DNA of 46,962 nt, taken from ZC4RG35 sp964571765. Lineage in GTDB: Bacteria > Actinomycetota > Acidimicrobiia > Spongiisociales > ZC4RG35. The position numbers and the translations under genes were made by a program. Where the stretch lies: the NCBI GenBank assembly GCA_964571765.1, contig CAZNDH010000013.1:1-46962 (forward strand). Reading direction: 5' to 3'. Shown here one piece after another: positions 33,406 to 41,000 of this stretch. How positions within the stretch are numbered: position 1 is the first letter of the stretch; each line of letters starts with the position of its first letter. The notes beneath the pieces are model-generated. The model was not told where the DNA came from. It ran no database searches and saw only the letters and a list, made by a program, of their open reading frames with translations.

Positions 33406-33699
33406 TTACTGGCCTTCGTGGGTGTCGCCGGTGGCCGCCTCCGGCCCGGGTGGAATGTCCTCGGTCTCCCCGAAGGCGTGATCGAGGTGGGGGGCCGGGG
33501 CCGACTCGTCAGGGATCAGGTCCTCCCGGTCGGGCATGAGGCCCCGCCGCTCCATTTCCCTCTCGACCGCTCGGGCGAGCGCCGGTTCCACTGTGGAGGC
33601 CCGCTGTCCGTTGTTGACGTCTTTGATCGACCGAAACCTGTCCACCAGGTCCTCGTCGCTGAGGTCGGCCACTGTCACCGCGTCCGGAGTGCTGGGCAT
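33406..33699 (-). CDS. Small acidic hypothetical protein
   Basis: I do not recognise this 97-residue protein. It is helical and acidic, with DLSDEDLVDRFRSIKDV and a helix AVEREMERRGLMPDRE, then a Pro- and Glu-rich tail. The start choice rests on the promoter: GTTT-N16-GGGTAA at 33708-33733 would start transcription at about the second ATG (33699) rather than the first (33705). It would be a leaderless transcript. The SigB-type promoter suggests a stress role. It is divergent from the RsbW-type ATPase gene. Confidence 0.65.
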   Translation of the reverse strand: MPSTPDAVTVADLSDEDLVDRFRSIKDVNNGQRASTVEPALARAVEREMERRGLMPDREDLIPDESAPAPHLDHAFGETEDIPPGPEAATGDTHEGQ

Positions 33700-33707
33700 C
33701 CCCATTG

Positions 33708-33733
33708 TTACCCGGTGCGGTTCGACCCGAAAC
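33708..33733 (-). promoter_or_regulatory. Candidate SigB/SigF-type promoter
   Basis: GTTT (33733-33730), a 16-base spacer and GGGTAA (33713-33708) lie on the minus strand just before the small acidic protein gene. Confidence 0.6.
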
Positions 33734-33743
33734 GGTCGGTCCC

Positions 33744-33749
33744 GGAGGA
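33744..33749 (+). promoter_or_regulatory. Ribosome binding site fixing the 33756 start
   Basis: GGAGGA lies 6 bases before GTG 33756. It favours that codon over the upstream in-frame start at 33705 and over ATG 33798. Confidence 0.6.
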
Positions 33750-33755
33750 CAACCC

Positions 33756-34223
33756 GTGAGGATCAACCAACCTGGATTACGATGGGTCTCAGCAACCATG
33801 TTCTTTCAACCCCTGCTGCAAGGGGCTCTCCAGCGATGGCAAACCCGGGGGGCAAGGAAGTGGTTCGTTGCCCGGCCTCGTTCGGCGGCGGCTGCCCGCA
33901 GGTTCGTCCTCGCCTCCGTCCCCGGTTATGACGACGGGGACCGGCGTCTCGCCACCCTGGTGTCCGAACTGGCCACCAATGCCATCGTCCATGCCGGAAC
34001 CCCGTTCTCGGTACGGGTGGAGCAGGACGAATCCCGCATCCGGGTATCTGTGAGCGACCAGAGCCCGAAGGCACCCACCAGGCGAGCGGTCGAACCTTCC
34101 AGCCCGGCCGGGCGCGGTCTGTACGTGATCGAGGCCTATGCCGATCGGTGGGGATACTCCCCAGAGGGTGATGGTAAGAAGGTGTGGTTCGAGATCGACC
34201 GCCCCGCGCCTGAATCCGCCTGA
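33756..34223 (+). CDS. RsbW/SpoIIAB-type ATP-binding regulator
   Basis: This 155-residue protein has a GHKL anti-sigma-kinase fold with an intact N box (LVSELATNAIVHA), G1 Asp (VSVSDQSP) and G2 motif (GRGLYVIEAYADRWG). It looks competent to bind ATP and phosphorylate a STAS protein. The N-terminal 30 residues (MRINQPGLRW...) are extra to the domain. It lies 93 bases before the SpoIIE phosphatase gene in the same direction, so kinase and phosphatase may act on the same STAS partner. That partner could be the one encoded at 41375. Confidence 0.87.
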   Translation: MRINQPGLRWVSATMFFQPLLQGALQRWQTRGARKWFVARPRSAAAARRFVLASVPGYDDGDRRLATLVSELATNAIVHAGTPFSVRVEQDESRIRVSVSDQSPKAPTRRAVEPSSPAGRGLYVIEAYADRWGYSPEGDGKKVWFEIDRPAPESA

Positions 34224-34316
34224 CACCTCGGGGCGAGCTGGTTTGCCCCCCCGGCATCGGACGATCGAGGAGCCTCGCCTTCCCTTCCTCTAGGTCCCGG
34301 GGGTAGTGTCGTCGGT

Positions 34317-36836
34317 GTGCTGGGCCATGTGGACCGGTGGTTGGACGACGCCTCACGCGCCCCCCGCCCGGGACGCAGTGTTCTGTTCCTCGTGGTCACG
34401 GTTGGCCTGCTCCTTGCGACAATTGGAGGACTCCTCTCCTGGAGGGGCTATCAAGAACGGGAGCAACGTACCCACGAGCGCATGGTCGAGGCGGCCAACG
34501 AGGCCGCCCGCTCTGTCGGTCAGTTCTTCGAGGACCGGATTGCGGTGCTCGAGGCGGTGGCGGCGATGCCTTCGCTCGGAGAGCGGGATCTGTCGGCGAT
34601 GCAGTCGGTGCTCGATGGCATCGCCACCACCGAAGGCCTCGGCTTTCGCGGGGGTCTCGGGTGGGCCGATACCGACGGCAGGCTCCGGGTGACCACCGCC
34701 AGGGGTATGGTGCCCGCCGACCTCTCCGGGCGAGCCTTTGTCCACACCGTGCTCAGCAGCGGCACACCTCAGGTGAGCCAGACATTGTCAGGGATCCTCG
34801 GCGGGGAGCCAGCCGTTGTGGTAGCGGTTCCCACCTTCGTCGGGGAGGAGGTCGACGGGATGTTGGTAGCCGCGGTGCTCGTGGAGGACATGCTCCGCCA
34901 GGTCCCCATCCTGGCGCCGCAGGGCTTGGAGATGCGGGTGGTCGACCGCGCAGGGCAGATCATCCTCGAGAACGGGCGACCGGTGGGGCCGGTGGCCCCG
35001 GCCAACCTATCCCTGCTCGACCCGAGAGGCCCGTCATCCCTGATCGGTACCGGGCTCAATGGGGACCGCCACCGAATGGTCGCCATCAGCTGGGTGGAGC
35101 GGTCCGGCTGGGCGCTGGTGCTCGAGCAGAGCCATACCCTTGCGGTAAGCGACGCCCGGCGGGGCATGGTGGCTGAGATCGGGGTCCTCGTGGGGATGCT
35201 GGTGGTCACCTCGGGGTTGGCCCTGGTGGGCGCCTCCCGGGTCGACACCTCACACAAGCAGCTTATGCGTAGTGCTCAAGACCTGGCCATTCTCGAGCTT
35301 CTCGGATCGCGGATGGCCAGCGCGAGCGAGCCCCGCGATGTGGCGGTGACCGCCCTCGGCGTGTTCGCCGAGGTGTTCTCTTCCGACACGGTGACCATCG
35401 GGCTGATCGACGGCGACCGGGTTCGGGTGCTCGAGGCTGATCGGAACCGGGGCATCATCGATTCGACTATCTCGGTGCACACTCCGTCGATTCTGGTAGA
35501 TGCCTACAACGGCGACCGGCCTCTCGCTTTGAGCGCCCGGCGCTACGCCAGGGCATATCCTGGCGATCCCGAGACCCCGAACTTGGTGAGGGGGGCGGCC
35601 GGCGTGCTCGCCACCCGCTTCTCGGGAAGGCTGGCGAGAGGAGCCGTCGCCATCTCGCTAGGCGGCGACTTCCCCCCGCCTGCCGCGGACATCGAGCTCT
35701 TCGAGGCCATGACGGTGCTCCTTCCCGGGTCGCTGGGACGAGCGATCGCCACCGAGCGGGAGCGGGTGGTATCCCGCGAGTTCCAGCATGCCCTCCTTCC
35801 CCGGGACACCATCGGCATCGAGGTGCCCCTGCAGCGGGCGGTCCGCTACATGCCCGCTGCCGGGGACGTCGAGGTCGGGGGCGACTGGTACGACCTGTGG
35901 CCTGTGGACGGCGCCCACATAGCAGTGGTCGTGGGTGATGTGGTCGGCCGGGGAGTGAAGGCGGCGGCGGCCATGGGCCAGATGCGCAGTGCTCTGCGAG
36001 TTGCGGTCGCCGGGGCTGAATCGGTGGGGGAGGCCCTGGGCAATCTCGATGAGATGACACGCCACCTGCCAGGATCACCAAGCGCCACTGTTCTGGTGGG
36101 ATCTCTCGACCTTGATTCCGGGGTGGTCAGCCTGACCAGTGGGGGGCACCTACCCCCTCTCGTCGCCGGGGACAACAGGGTCCGGGTGCTGGACGAGCTC
36201 AAAGGAGTGCCGGTCGGGTTCCTCGATCAGCAGACCCGGCGGGCCACGATGGCGGTGAGACTGCACCCCGGGGAGACCCTGGTGTTCTACACCGACGGTC
36301 TGATAGAGAGACGGGAGGAGACCATCGACCAGGGGATCGCCCGTCTCGTCGAGGCCCTGCGGGCCAATTGCCACCTCCCCCTCGAGTCGTTGAGCGACGC
36401 CCTCGTCGAGGCCTGCCTCGAGCCCGGTAGGTACGACGATGTAGCCCTGGTCTGTCTCCGGCTGGTCGGGGATGTCGCCGAGCACTTCTCCTGTGTGTTC
36501 GAGGTGGCCGATTATCCCCGGATCGAGAAGGCGATTCGACGGTGGCTCGAGGCACACCGATATCCGGAGGAGTTGGTCGAGGGGCTCATAGAGCGGGTCA
36601 CCACCGCGGTGGCGACTGTGGCGGAGGCGCACGATCCCGAAGAGCCGGGGGAGATCATGCTCGAAGTCGACCGCTCCGTGGGTATGACCGTGACCATCGA
36701 GCACCGGCGCCCGGCCTTCTTCGATCCACCTCTGAGCGATAGTGTGGTGTTGGCGGCCTGGCCGGATAGCCGTCTCGGCCCCCGGGGACCGCAGATGCGC
36801 TTCTCCCTGGCCGTACCGGAATCAGCCGACGGTTAA
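34317..36836 (+). CDS. Membrane SpoIIE-type PP2C phosphatase with Cache and GAF domains
   Basis: This 839-residue sensor has a membrane span (22-43), an external Cache-like domain, a second span (near 285-305), a GAF domain (about 320-480), a PP2C/SpoIIE domain (about 500-715) and a C-terminal GHKL-like remnant. The metal-binding acidic residues are present in GGDWYDLWP, VVGDVVGRG, FYTDGLIERR and DDVALVCL. The enzyme should dephosphorylate a STAS anti-anti-sigma factor in response to an external signal. The C-terminal GHKL-like part reads GLIERVTTAVATVAEAH, where Thr replaces the N-box Asn. It is probably not a kinase. The start is GTG 34317. Confidence 0.9.
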   Translation: MLGHVDRWLDDASRAPRPGRSVLFLVVTVGLLLATIGGLLSWRGYQEREQRTHERMVEAANEAARSVGQFFEDRIAVLEAVAAMPSLGERDLSAMQSVLDGIATTEGLGFRGGLGWADTDGRLRVTTARGMVPADLSGRAFVHTVLSSGTPQVSQTLSGILGGEPAVVVAVPTFVGEEVDGMLVAAVLVEDMLRQVPILAPQGLEMRVVDRAGQIILENGRPVGPVAPANLSLLDPRGPSSLIGTGLNGDRHRMVAISWVERSGWALVLEQSHTLAVSDARRGMVAEIGVLVGMLVVTSGLALVGASRVDTSHKQLMRSAQDLAILELLGSRMASASEPRDVAVTALGVFAEVFSSDTVTIGLIDGDRVRVLEADRNRGIIDSTISVHTPSILVDAYNGDRPLALSARRYARAYPGDPETPNLVRGAAGVLATRFSGRLARGAVAISLGGDFPPPAADIELFEAMTVLLPGSLGRAIATERERVVSREFQHALLPRDTIGIEVPLQRAVRYMPAAGDVEVGGDWYDLWPVDGAHIAVVVGDVVGRGVKAAAAMGQMRSALRVAVAGAESVGEALGNLDEMTRHLPGSPSATVLVGSLDLDSGVVSLTSGGHLPPLVAGDNRVRVLDELKGVPVGFLDQQTRRATMAVRLHPGETLVFYTDGLIERREETIDQGIARLVEALRANCHLPLESLSDALVEACLEPGRYDDVALVCLRLVGDVAEHFSCVFEVADYPRIEKAIRRWLEAHRYPEELVEGLIERVTTAVATVAEAHDPEEPGEIMLEVDRSVGMTVTIEHRRPAFFDPPLSDSVVLAAWPDSRLGPRGPQMRFSLAVPESADG

Positions 36837-37265
36837 ACGGTCCTCGAGAGTATCCACCCCGTCGACGTCGAGGATGGCCTCTACGAGCCGTCGCCGGTCG
36901 TCAGCGCTGGCAACGCTGCCTCGGACCATGACGTTGCCCTCCCTGATGTCGACCTCGACGTTGTGGGGGGTGACGGCGTCGATCTCCCAATGTCCCACCG
37001 CTTCGCTGCGGACCTTCTGGAGCAGGAGGTCTCCGGTGGGAAGATCCGTCTCCCTGCGGAAGGGAGAGGTGAGACGGTGGGCGATCCCTTTGGCGACGCC
37101 GCGCTGGTACCTCATCTTGGACCCCACCCAATCCGTGGCCCGGCGGGCCCGGGCCGCCGTTTGGTCGGCGAGCTGCGCCCTCCTCGACCGCCCCCGGTCC
37201 GGGTCGAGGAGGTACGCGGTCAGGAACCCAATCCCGCCGGCTGCGATCAGCTTGAGCTTGTTCAA
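36822..37265 (-). CDS. BON-domain membrane-associated protein
   Basis: This 147-residue protein has a short N-terminal hydrophobic segment (LIAAGGIGFLTAYLL). A basic region follows, and then a C-terminal BON domain (about 75-147: KVRSEAV, NVEVDIREGNVMVRGSV, RRLVEAILDVDGV). BON domains bind phospholipid or other ligands and are common in stress-induced envelope proteins such as OsmY. The start is TTG 37265, supported by GGAAGGA six bases upstream. It follows a tiny membrane protein gene by 22 bases and shares its SigB-type promoter. Its last 15 bases overlap the SpoIIE gene end on the other strand. Confidence 0.85.
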   Translation of the reverse strand: MNKLKLIAAGGIGFLTAYLLDPDRGRSRRAQLADQTAARARRATDWVGSKMRYQRGVAKGIAHRLTSPFRRETDLPTGDLLLQKVRSEAVGHWEIDAVTPHNVEVDIREGNVMVRGSVASADDRRRLVEAILDVDGVDTLEDRLTVG

Positions 37266-37271
37266 TTCGGT

Positions 37272-37278
37272 TCCTTCC
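37272..37278 (-). promoter_or_regulatory. Ribosome binding site fixing the BON start
   Basis: GGAAGGA on the minus strand lies 6 bases before TTG 37265, favouring this start over the codon at 37331. Confidence 0.6.
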
Positions 37279-37287
37279 TCTATGGCG

Positions 37288-37437
37288 TCATACGACTCTT
37301 CGTCGGGACCAACCCATGGCGGCTCCCACAATGAAGAGAATGAGGGCGATGATCAGAACCCAACGGAGGGCCTCGACGAACAGCCCGACGCCTCCCAGTA
37401 GTAGGGCCAGGATCAACAAGACGGCTACCAATCCCAT
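37288..37437 (-). CDS. Tiny two-span membrane protein (49 residues)
   Basis: This short gene encodes a very hydrophobic 49-residue protein with two membrane helices separated by a short loop containing GLFVEALRW. It ends in a basic tail (GWSRRRVV). AAAGGAG lies 6 bases before ATG 37437, and a SigB-type promoter (GTTT-N16-GGGTAA) lies 30 bases upstream, so expression is well supported. It is the first gene of an operon with the BON protein. Tiny hydrophobic proteins of this kind are common in stress regulons; the function is unknown. Confidence 0.78.
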   Translation of the reverse strand: MGLVAVLLILALLLGGVGLFVEALRWVLIIALILFIVGAAMGWSRRRVV

Positions 37438-37467
37438 TCTGAACTCCTTTCGTATCAGGTGGTGCCC

Positions 37468-37493
37468 TTACCCGGCTGGCATGTATCACAAAC
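37468..37493 (-). promoter_or_regulatory. Candidate SigB/SigF-type promoter of the BON operon
   Basis: GTTT (37493-37490), a 16-base spacer and GGGTAA (37473-37468) lie on the minus strand upstream of the tiny membrane protein gene. Confidence 0.6.
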
Positions 37494-37518
37494 CATCCGT
37501 AGGCGACGTGTTGCCACC

Positions 37519-37544
37519 GATTCAGAGCGGAAGACTGGGGGTAA
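37519..37544 (+). promoter_or_regulatory. Candidate SigB/SigF-type promoter (one mismatch)
   Basis: GATT (37519-37522), a 16-base spacer and GGGTAA (37539-37544) end 9 bases before GTG 37554. The site is divergent from the BON operon promoter. Confidence 0.4.
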
Positions 37545-37553
37545 GAGCGGAGG

Positions 37554-37748
37554 GTGAACCAACCGAGAAGCTCCGAGAAGGCGATGGATTGTTTCATACA
37601 CGGCCTGGCCCACCTCATCGACGAGATGGGTGTGGAGCGAGGGCTGGCCATTGCCACCCAGGTCGTCCTGGGGCTCACCGAGGAGGACTCCCGTCGGTTG
37701 GCCGACATCGTCTTCGCTAGTCCGTCTCCGGTTGTAGGTGGGCGATGA
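37554..37748 (+). CDS. Small hypothetical protein (64 residues)
   Basis: I do not recognise this protein. It is helical, with CFIHGLAHLIDEMGVERGLAI and ATQVVLGLTEEDSRRLADIVF, and has no membrane span. GTG 37554 is placed by the promoter-like GGGTAA nine bases upstream; ATG 37584 is an alternative. Its stop overlaps the next start (ATGA), which makes translation of the following tiny membrane protein dependent on it and supports both being real. Confidence 0.6.
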   Translation: MNQPRSSEKAMDCFIHGLAHLIDEMGVERGLAIATQVVLGLTEEDSRRLADIVFASPSPVVGGR

Positions 37749-37858
37749 CATGGATCCTGGCCGTGGCGGCGGTGCTCACCGCAACCGTGTTCGTGGCCAG
37801 CCTGCGTCGCTATCTCCTCGCCCGCCGCTCCCAGGCGGGTCCTTTCACACGCCGGTAG
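37745..37858 (+). CDS. Tiny single-span membrane protein (37 residues)
   Basis: The ATG overlaps the preceding stop by four bases. The product is one membrane helix (WILAVAAVLTATVFVASL) followed by a strongly basic tail (RRYLLARRSQAGPFTRR). The arrangement suggests that it anchors or regulates the small soluble protein encoded just upstream. No known family comes to mind. Confidence 0.6.
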   Translation: MTWILAVAAVLTATVFVASLRRYLLARRSQAGPFTRR

Positions 37859-37862
37859 CGGG

Positions 37863-38621
37863 TCAACCCGGCCAGATCTCGGTAGGGTCGACGTCCGGGA
37901 AGGGCGCTGAACTGACTTGTGAGAGGGGTGTCACGGTGACGAAGTTCCGTGCACAGAGCGAGCTGTCGCTTGCCGGGTCGGTCCCGCTAGAGGCCGAGCT
38001 CACCTCGAACTGGAGTCGCCGATCAGGAATGTCCGCATTGGCCACCCGAAAGTAGCCGAACTCATCGAGATCGGCCCAGTGGATACCTTCGACCTCGTCC
38101 AGGCTCACCGCGGGCACGTTGACATTGAGAAGGTGTGGCCCCTCCCTCCGTCCCAGCAGCCATTCGCTGGCCGACGACCCAACCTCTGCCGCGGTCTCCC
38201 AGTGCCACGGTTCCGACTGGGCCAGGCTCACCGCCAGACCCTTGCTGCGAAAGGTCCGGGCGGTGAGTGCCGCCCCGACAGTGCCCGAGTGGATTATGGA
38301 GTGGCCGGTGTTGACCCCTGCGTTGATCCCGGAGACCACCAGGTCGGGAGGGCGGCCGAACGCTCCCAATGCCGCGGCCAACACTGCAAGGCCGGGGGGG
38401 CCCGCGATCGTATAGGCAGTGATGCCGTCGAAGTCGGCTTCCTCGAGATCGACCCCGGCTGCTTCGATTCGGCCTATCCCGGTGCCGCTACCCGACATGT
38501 CTTTGGCAGGCGCGGCCACCACCAAGTCGTAACGATCGGAGAGGGCGTGTGCCAGGGTGTGGAGCCCCGGTGACTCGATACCGTCGTCGTTGGTGACGAT
38601 CACCCGTGGCGTCTCGCTCAT
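37863..38621 (-). CDS. surE: 5'/3'-nucleotidase SurE
   Basis: This 252-residue enzyme matches SurE, a metal-dependent phosphatase for nucleoside monophosphates and short polyphosphates. The metal-site motif VTNDDGIESPGL is at the N-terminus, and the second motif VSGINAGVNTGHSIIHSGTVGAA is near residue 95. SurE is a stationary-phase survival protein in E. coli. ATG 38621 overlaps the upstream kinase stop (ATGA), and the longer open frame belongs to the shadow of that kinase gene. The two-gene unit has a SigB-type promoter upstream of the kinase. Confidence 0.93.
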   Translation of the reverse strand: MSETPRVIVTNDDGIESPGLHTLAHALSDRYDLVVAAPAKDMSGSGTGIGRIEAAGVDLEEADFDGITAYTIAGPPGLAVLAAALGAFGRPPDLVVSGINAGVNTGHSIIHSGTVGAALTARTFRSKGLAVSLAQSEPWHWETAAEVGSSASEWLLGRREGPHLLNVNVPAVSLDEVEGIHWADLDEFGYFRVANADIPDRRLQFEVSSASSGTDPASDSSLCARNFVTVTPLSQVSSAPFPDVDPTEIWPG

Positions 38622-39556
38622 GGCATCGACCCGCTGAGCTCTTCGATCTCGACTCGCTCCGCCAGCTCGTTGATCAAGGCCTCGGTCCCGCTCCCCAGAC
38701 CATGTCGGGCCACGTTGGCTGCTCCCGCCCCACATGCGAGTCGAATGGTCTGTTGCGGGTCGAGACTCCGGAGCAGGGCGGCGGCCAGGCCCGCCGTCAT
38801 CGAATCTCCGGCTCCCCTGAAGTCGGCCGGTTCGAGCCGGGGTGGTGTCGCCTTGATCAGGCCTCCGCCGATCAGGGCGAGCACCGGGCGATCGGCGCGG
38901 GTTACCACCACGTCCTCGGCCCCACGGCTGGTCAGCTCCCTGATCGCGGCCAGCGCCGATGCCTCGGTGGTATCGCCGATGATCCCGTCGGCCATCAGGT
39001 CCTCGTCGCTCACCTTGAGGACCCGAATCGGTCCTCCGTCGAGCCACGCCGCCAGCTCGGGCCCATGGAGGTCCCCAACCACCTCGACCCCGGCCGACCC
39101 GAGGTCGTGGGCCAGTCTCCGGTAGCTTCCGGTGGGGAACACCTCCCCGTTCTGACCGGTGACCACGGCCACGTCGCTGGTCATGGCCAGTTCCAGGAAA
39201 GTCGAGTAGGCGTCGTCGTGGGCATGTCGGTCGAGGCCAAACGCCTTGCTCTCCGCGATCACCTCGCGGTCGCCGCCACGACGGTCGTAAACCACCGCAG
39301 GTGATGCGTTGATGCTGCTCATGGCGACCAGGTGAACTCCCCAACGCTCGACCAGCCCAGAGAGCACCTCACCAGTCTCACCGCCGACCGGGCCGCAGAC
39401 GACCGGCCTGACGCCTAGTTGGGCCAGCATCCTGGCCACCCAGAACCCCTGGCCGCCCGGGTGAAGGTGGATTTCGGTGTCACCGTTGTCACCGTCGATC
39501 TCCAGGGTCACTGTGAGTATCAAGTTGGGTGCGAAGACGCACGTAGTCGGCGGCAT
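38618..39556 (-). CDS. PfkB family sugar kinase (1-phosphofructokinase-like)
   Basis: This 312-residue kinase has the PfkB fold. The N-terminal glycine motif (PGGQGFWVARMLAQLG) is of the FruK/PfkB type, and the C-terminal ATP-site signature reads DFRGAGDSMTAGLAAAL. It should phosphorylate a sugar or sugar phosphate; the substrate is not evident. The N-terminal MPPTTCVFAPNLILTVTLE resembles the start of FruK-type enzymes. ATG 39556 is chosen because a GTTT-N17-GGGTAC promoter lies 10 bases upstream. It is coupled to surE. Confidence 0.88.
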   Translation of the reverse strand: MPPTTCVFAPNLILTVTLEIDGDNGDTEIHLHPGGQGFWVARMLAQLGVRPVVCGPVGGETGEVLSGLVERWGVHLVAMSSINASPAVVYDRRGGDREVIAESKAFGLDRHAHDDAYSTFLELAMTSDVAVVTGQNGEVFPTGSYRRLAHDLGSAGVEVVGDLHGPELAAWLDGGPIRVLKVSDEDLMADGIIGDTTEASALAAIRELTSRGAEDVVVTRADRPVLALIGGGLIKATPPRLEPADFRGAGDSMTAGLAAALLRSLDPQQTIRLACGAGAANVARHGLGSGTEALINELAERVEIEELSGSMP

Positions 39557-39566
39557 CGGTCCCTCG

Positions 39567-39593
39567 GTACCCGTCCGGTCATCGCCGTGAAAC
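39567..39593 (-). promoter_or_regulatory. Candidate SigB/SigF-type promoter of the pfkB-surE unit
   Basis: GTTT (39593-39590), a 17-base spacer and GGGTAC (39572-39567) lie on the minus strand, 10 bases before ATG 39556. Confidence 0.5.
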
Positions 39594-39725
39594 CAGCTCC
39601 GAGGACCGGAAACCGGCCCAGGGTGTGGCAAACGGTGTTTCTGGGTATGAGGACCCAGGTAACAGGAGCGCTCCAGGCGACCATCACAGCGGGCGCGTGA
39701 CCTGCTCGGCCAAGGGTCTGACTGC

Positions 39726-39848
39726 TCACTCCTCGTCGTCCGGTGGACGGGATCTCCATTGCCTGGGACGGGGGCCGAACCAAGCGAGCAAGGAAACCAC
39801 GCCGACCACCAGGAGGATCCAGATGACGACGATCGCCCAAGTACGCAT
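39726..39848 (-). CDS. Tiny single-span membrane protein (40 residues)
   Basis: The product has one helix (WAIVVIWILLVVGVVSLLAWF) and a charged tail (RPRQWRSRPPDDEE). The start ATG 39848 fits a weak SigB-like element (GATT-N16-GGGTAC, 39859-39884) 10 bases upstream. An earlier in-frame start would run into the divergent gene at 39903. It is a plausible stress-membrane peptide without a known family. Confidence 0.55.
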   Translation of the reverse strand: MRTWAIVVIWILLVVGVVSLLAWFGPRPRQWRSRPPDDEE

Positions 39849-39902
39849 CGCCCGTTTCGTACCCGGAGGGTGCCCGACCCAATCCGGCCACTGGAGTGGG
39901 TC

Positions 39903-40424
39903 ATGACCCCGCCACAAGAGGAGCGGATCTACACCGTCTCGGCCGGTCTTCGCTCGGCGGAGCCGGCCCGCAGCCTGATCCAGGCCCTCGAGGAGCAGGG
40001 AACACCTCCCAACGCCATCGACCTGATCGATCCGGGGGCGGGCGCCGACCGTAGCGGTACCCGGGAGAGGCCGGTGTTGTTCGGGGATCTCGCTCGTTCG
40101 GTGCTTCTCGGAGCTGTGATCGGGGCGGCGATCGGGATCGGCCTGGGATGGATGCTCACCCTGGCCACCGACGTCGAGCTACCAGTGGGCGCCTTGCTTG
40201 GCGGGATATTCGGGTCGGCGATTGGAGGAGCCGCCGGGGGGGTCTCGGTGGTCAAGTATGCCTCCCCGGCGTGGCGAGAAGCCCAGCACACCGGTGATCC
40301 CGAGGGGGAGCCCGAGATGGTCGCGGTCACGGTGAGGCATCCCGATGCTTCGGTGATCGATCGGGCCGAGCAGGTCTTCAGCCGTCATGAGGATGTGGTC
40401 AGCATCCGGAGAGCCGAGATCTGA
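39903..40424 (+). CDS. Glycine-zipper membrane protein, general-stress type
   Basis: This 173-residue protein has a soluble N-terminal part (YTVSAGLRSAEPARSLIQAL), two glycine-zipper membrane segments (LLGAVIGAAIGIGLGWML and GALLGGIFGSAIGGAAGG) and a C-terminal half-domain (VTVRHPDASVIDRAEQVF). The layout resembles DUF1269/YflT-like general stress proteins, in which a ferredoxin-like domain is split by a membrane hairpin. ATG 39903 is used. The function is unknown. It ends 40 bases before a long-loop hairpin. Confidence 0.75.
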   Translation: MTPPQEERIYTVSAGLRSAEPARSLIQALEEQGTPPNAIDLIDPGAGADRSGTRERPVLFGDLARSVLLGAVIGAAIGIGLGWMLTLATDVELPVGALLGGIFGSAIGGAAGGVSVVKYASPAWREAQHTGDPEGEPEMVAVTVRHPDASVIDRAEQVFSRHEDVVSIRRAEI

Positions 40425-40464
40425 CTCTATATGGTTCGCCGGCATCTGATCGGGGTCCAATCGG

Positions 40465-40500
40465 CGAAGGGCGCTGTCCCGGATGGGCCAACGCCCTTCG
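40465..40500. terminator. Long-loop hairpin between convergent genes
   Basis: A perfect 9-base inverted repeat (CGAAGGGCG 40465-40473, CGCCCTTCG 40492-40500) encloses an 18-base loop. It lies between the glycine-zipper and PRC-barrel genes and has no T run. Confidence 0.5.
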
Positions 40501-40521
40501 AGATTCGGATCGGCGGTGCTT

Positions 40522-40884
40522 TCAGATGACCCCGCGTGTCCAGTAGGGCTCGAGCCCGTAGCGGTGATGGAGGCTGGTGGCCCACTCCTGATCACCGAAC
40601 TGTGGCCAGTTGTCGGGATCGAACCCATCGCTCTCGTCGAGGGCGTCGGGATCGAGGTCGAGGATCATCTGCTCATTGTCGGTGTCCACGGTGAAGGCGC
40701 CCCACGGGATGGCGTAGAGACGCTCCCCGATGCCCACCACACCGCCGCGGGAGAGGACGGCATAGCCGACCTCGCCACGGTCGAGGTCGATCATGATCTC
40801 TTTCAGGGTTCCCAGGCGCTCACCCTCGCGGTTGACCACGGGATCGCCTGTCAGTGAGGAGGAGGAGAGTACGACGGGTTGCAT
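40522..40884 (-). CDS. PRC-barrel domain protein
   Basis: This 120-residue protein has a PRC-barrel (residues 5-80: LTGDPVVNREGERLGTLKEI, GYAVLSRGGVVGIGERLYAIPW) and an acidic, Trp-containing tail. PRC-barrels occur in RimM and photosynthetic reaction centre H subunits, and in many small stress proteins of unknown role. ATG 40884 has AAAGGAAG 4 bases upstream, so it has a leader of about 80 bases. It has a perfect SigB-type promoter (GTTT-N16-GGGTAT). Confidence 0.88.
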   Translation of the reverse strand: MQPVVLSSSSLTGDPVVNREGERLGTLKEIMIDLDRGEVGYAVLSRGGVVGIGERLYAIPWGAFTVDTDNEQMILDLDPDALDESDGFDPDNWPQFGDQEWATSLHHRYGLEPYWTRGVI

Positions 40885-40970
40885 GTGGCTTCCTTTCACA
40901 TCGTCGGACTTGGGCCCGGTCGGCGGGTGCCCCCCAAAGACCACCCGCGGACCGGGAGCTGTGCAGACCC

Positions 40971-40996
40971 ATACCCGGGACGCCGGGCGGACAAAC
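40971..40996 (-). promoter_or_regulatory. Candidate SigB/SigF-type promoter of the PRC-barrel gene
   Basis: GTTT (40996-40993), a 16-base spacer and GGGTAT (40976-40971) lie on the minus strand. This is an exact match to the consensus. Confidence 0.65.
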
Positions 40997-41000
40997 GGCG

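Noticed and set aside
34240..34306. SigB-type promoter for the SpoIIE gene
   Set aside because: GGGTAG at 34301-34306 has no GTTT at 15-17 bases. The nearest GTTT is too far upstream.
38622..39344. Large N-terminal extension of SurE
   Set aside because: It is the shadow of the PfkB gene in another frame. SurE proteins begin close to the NDDG motif.
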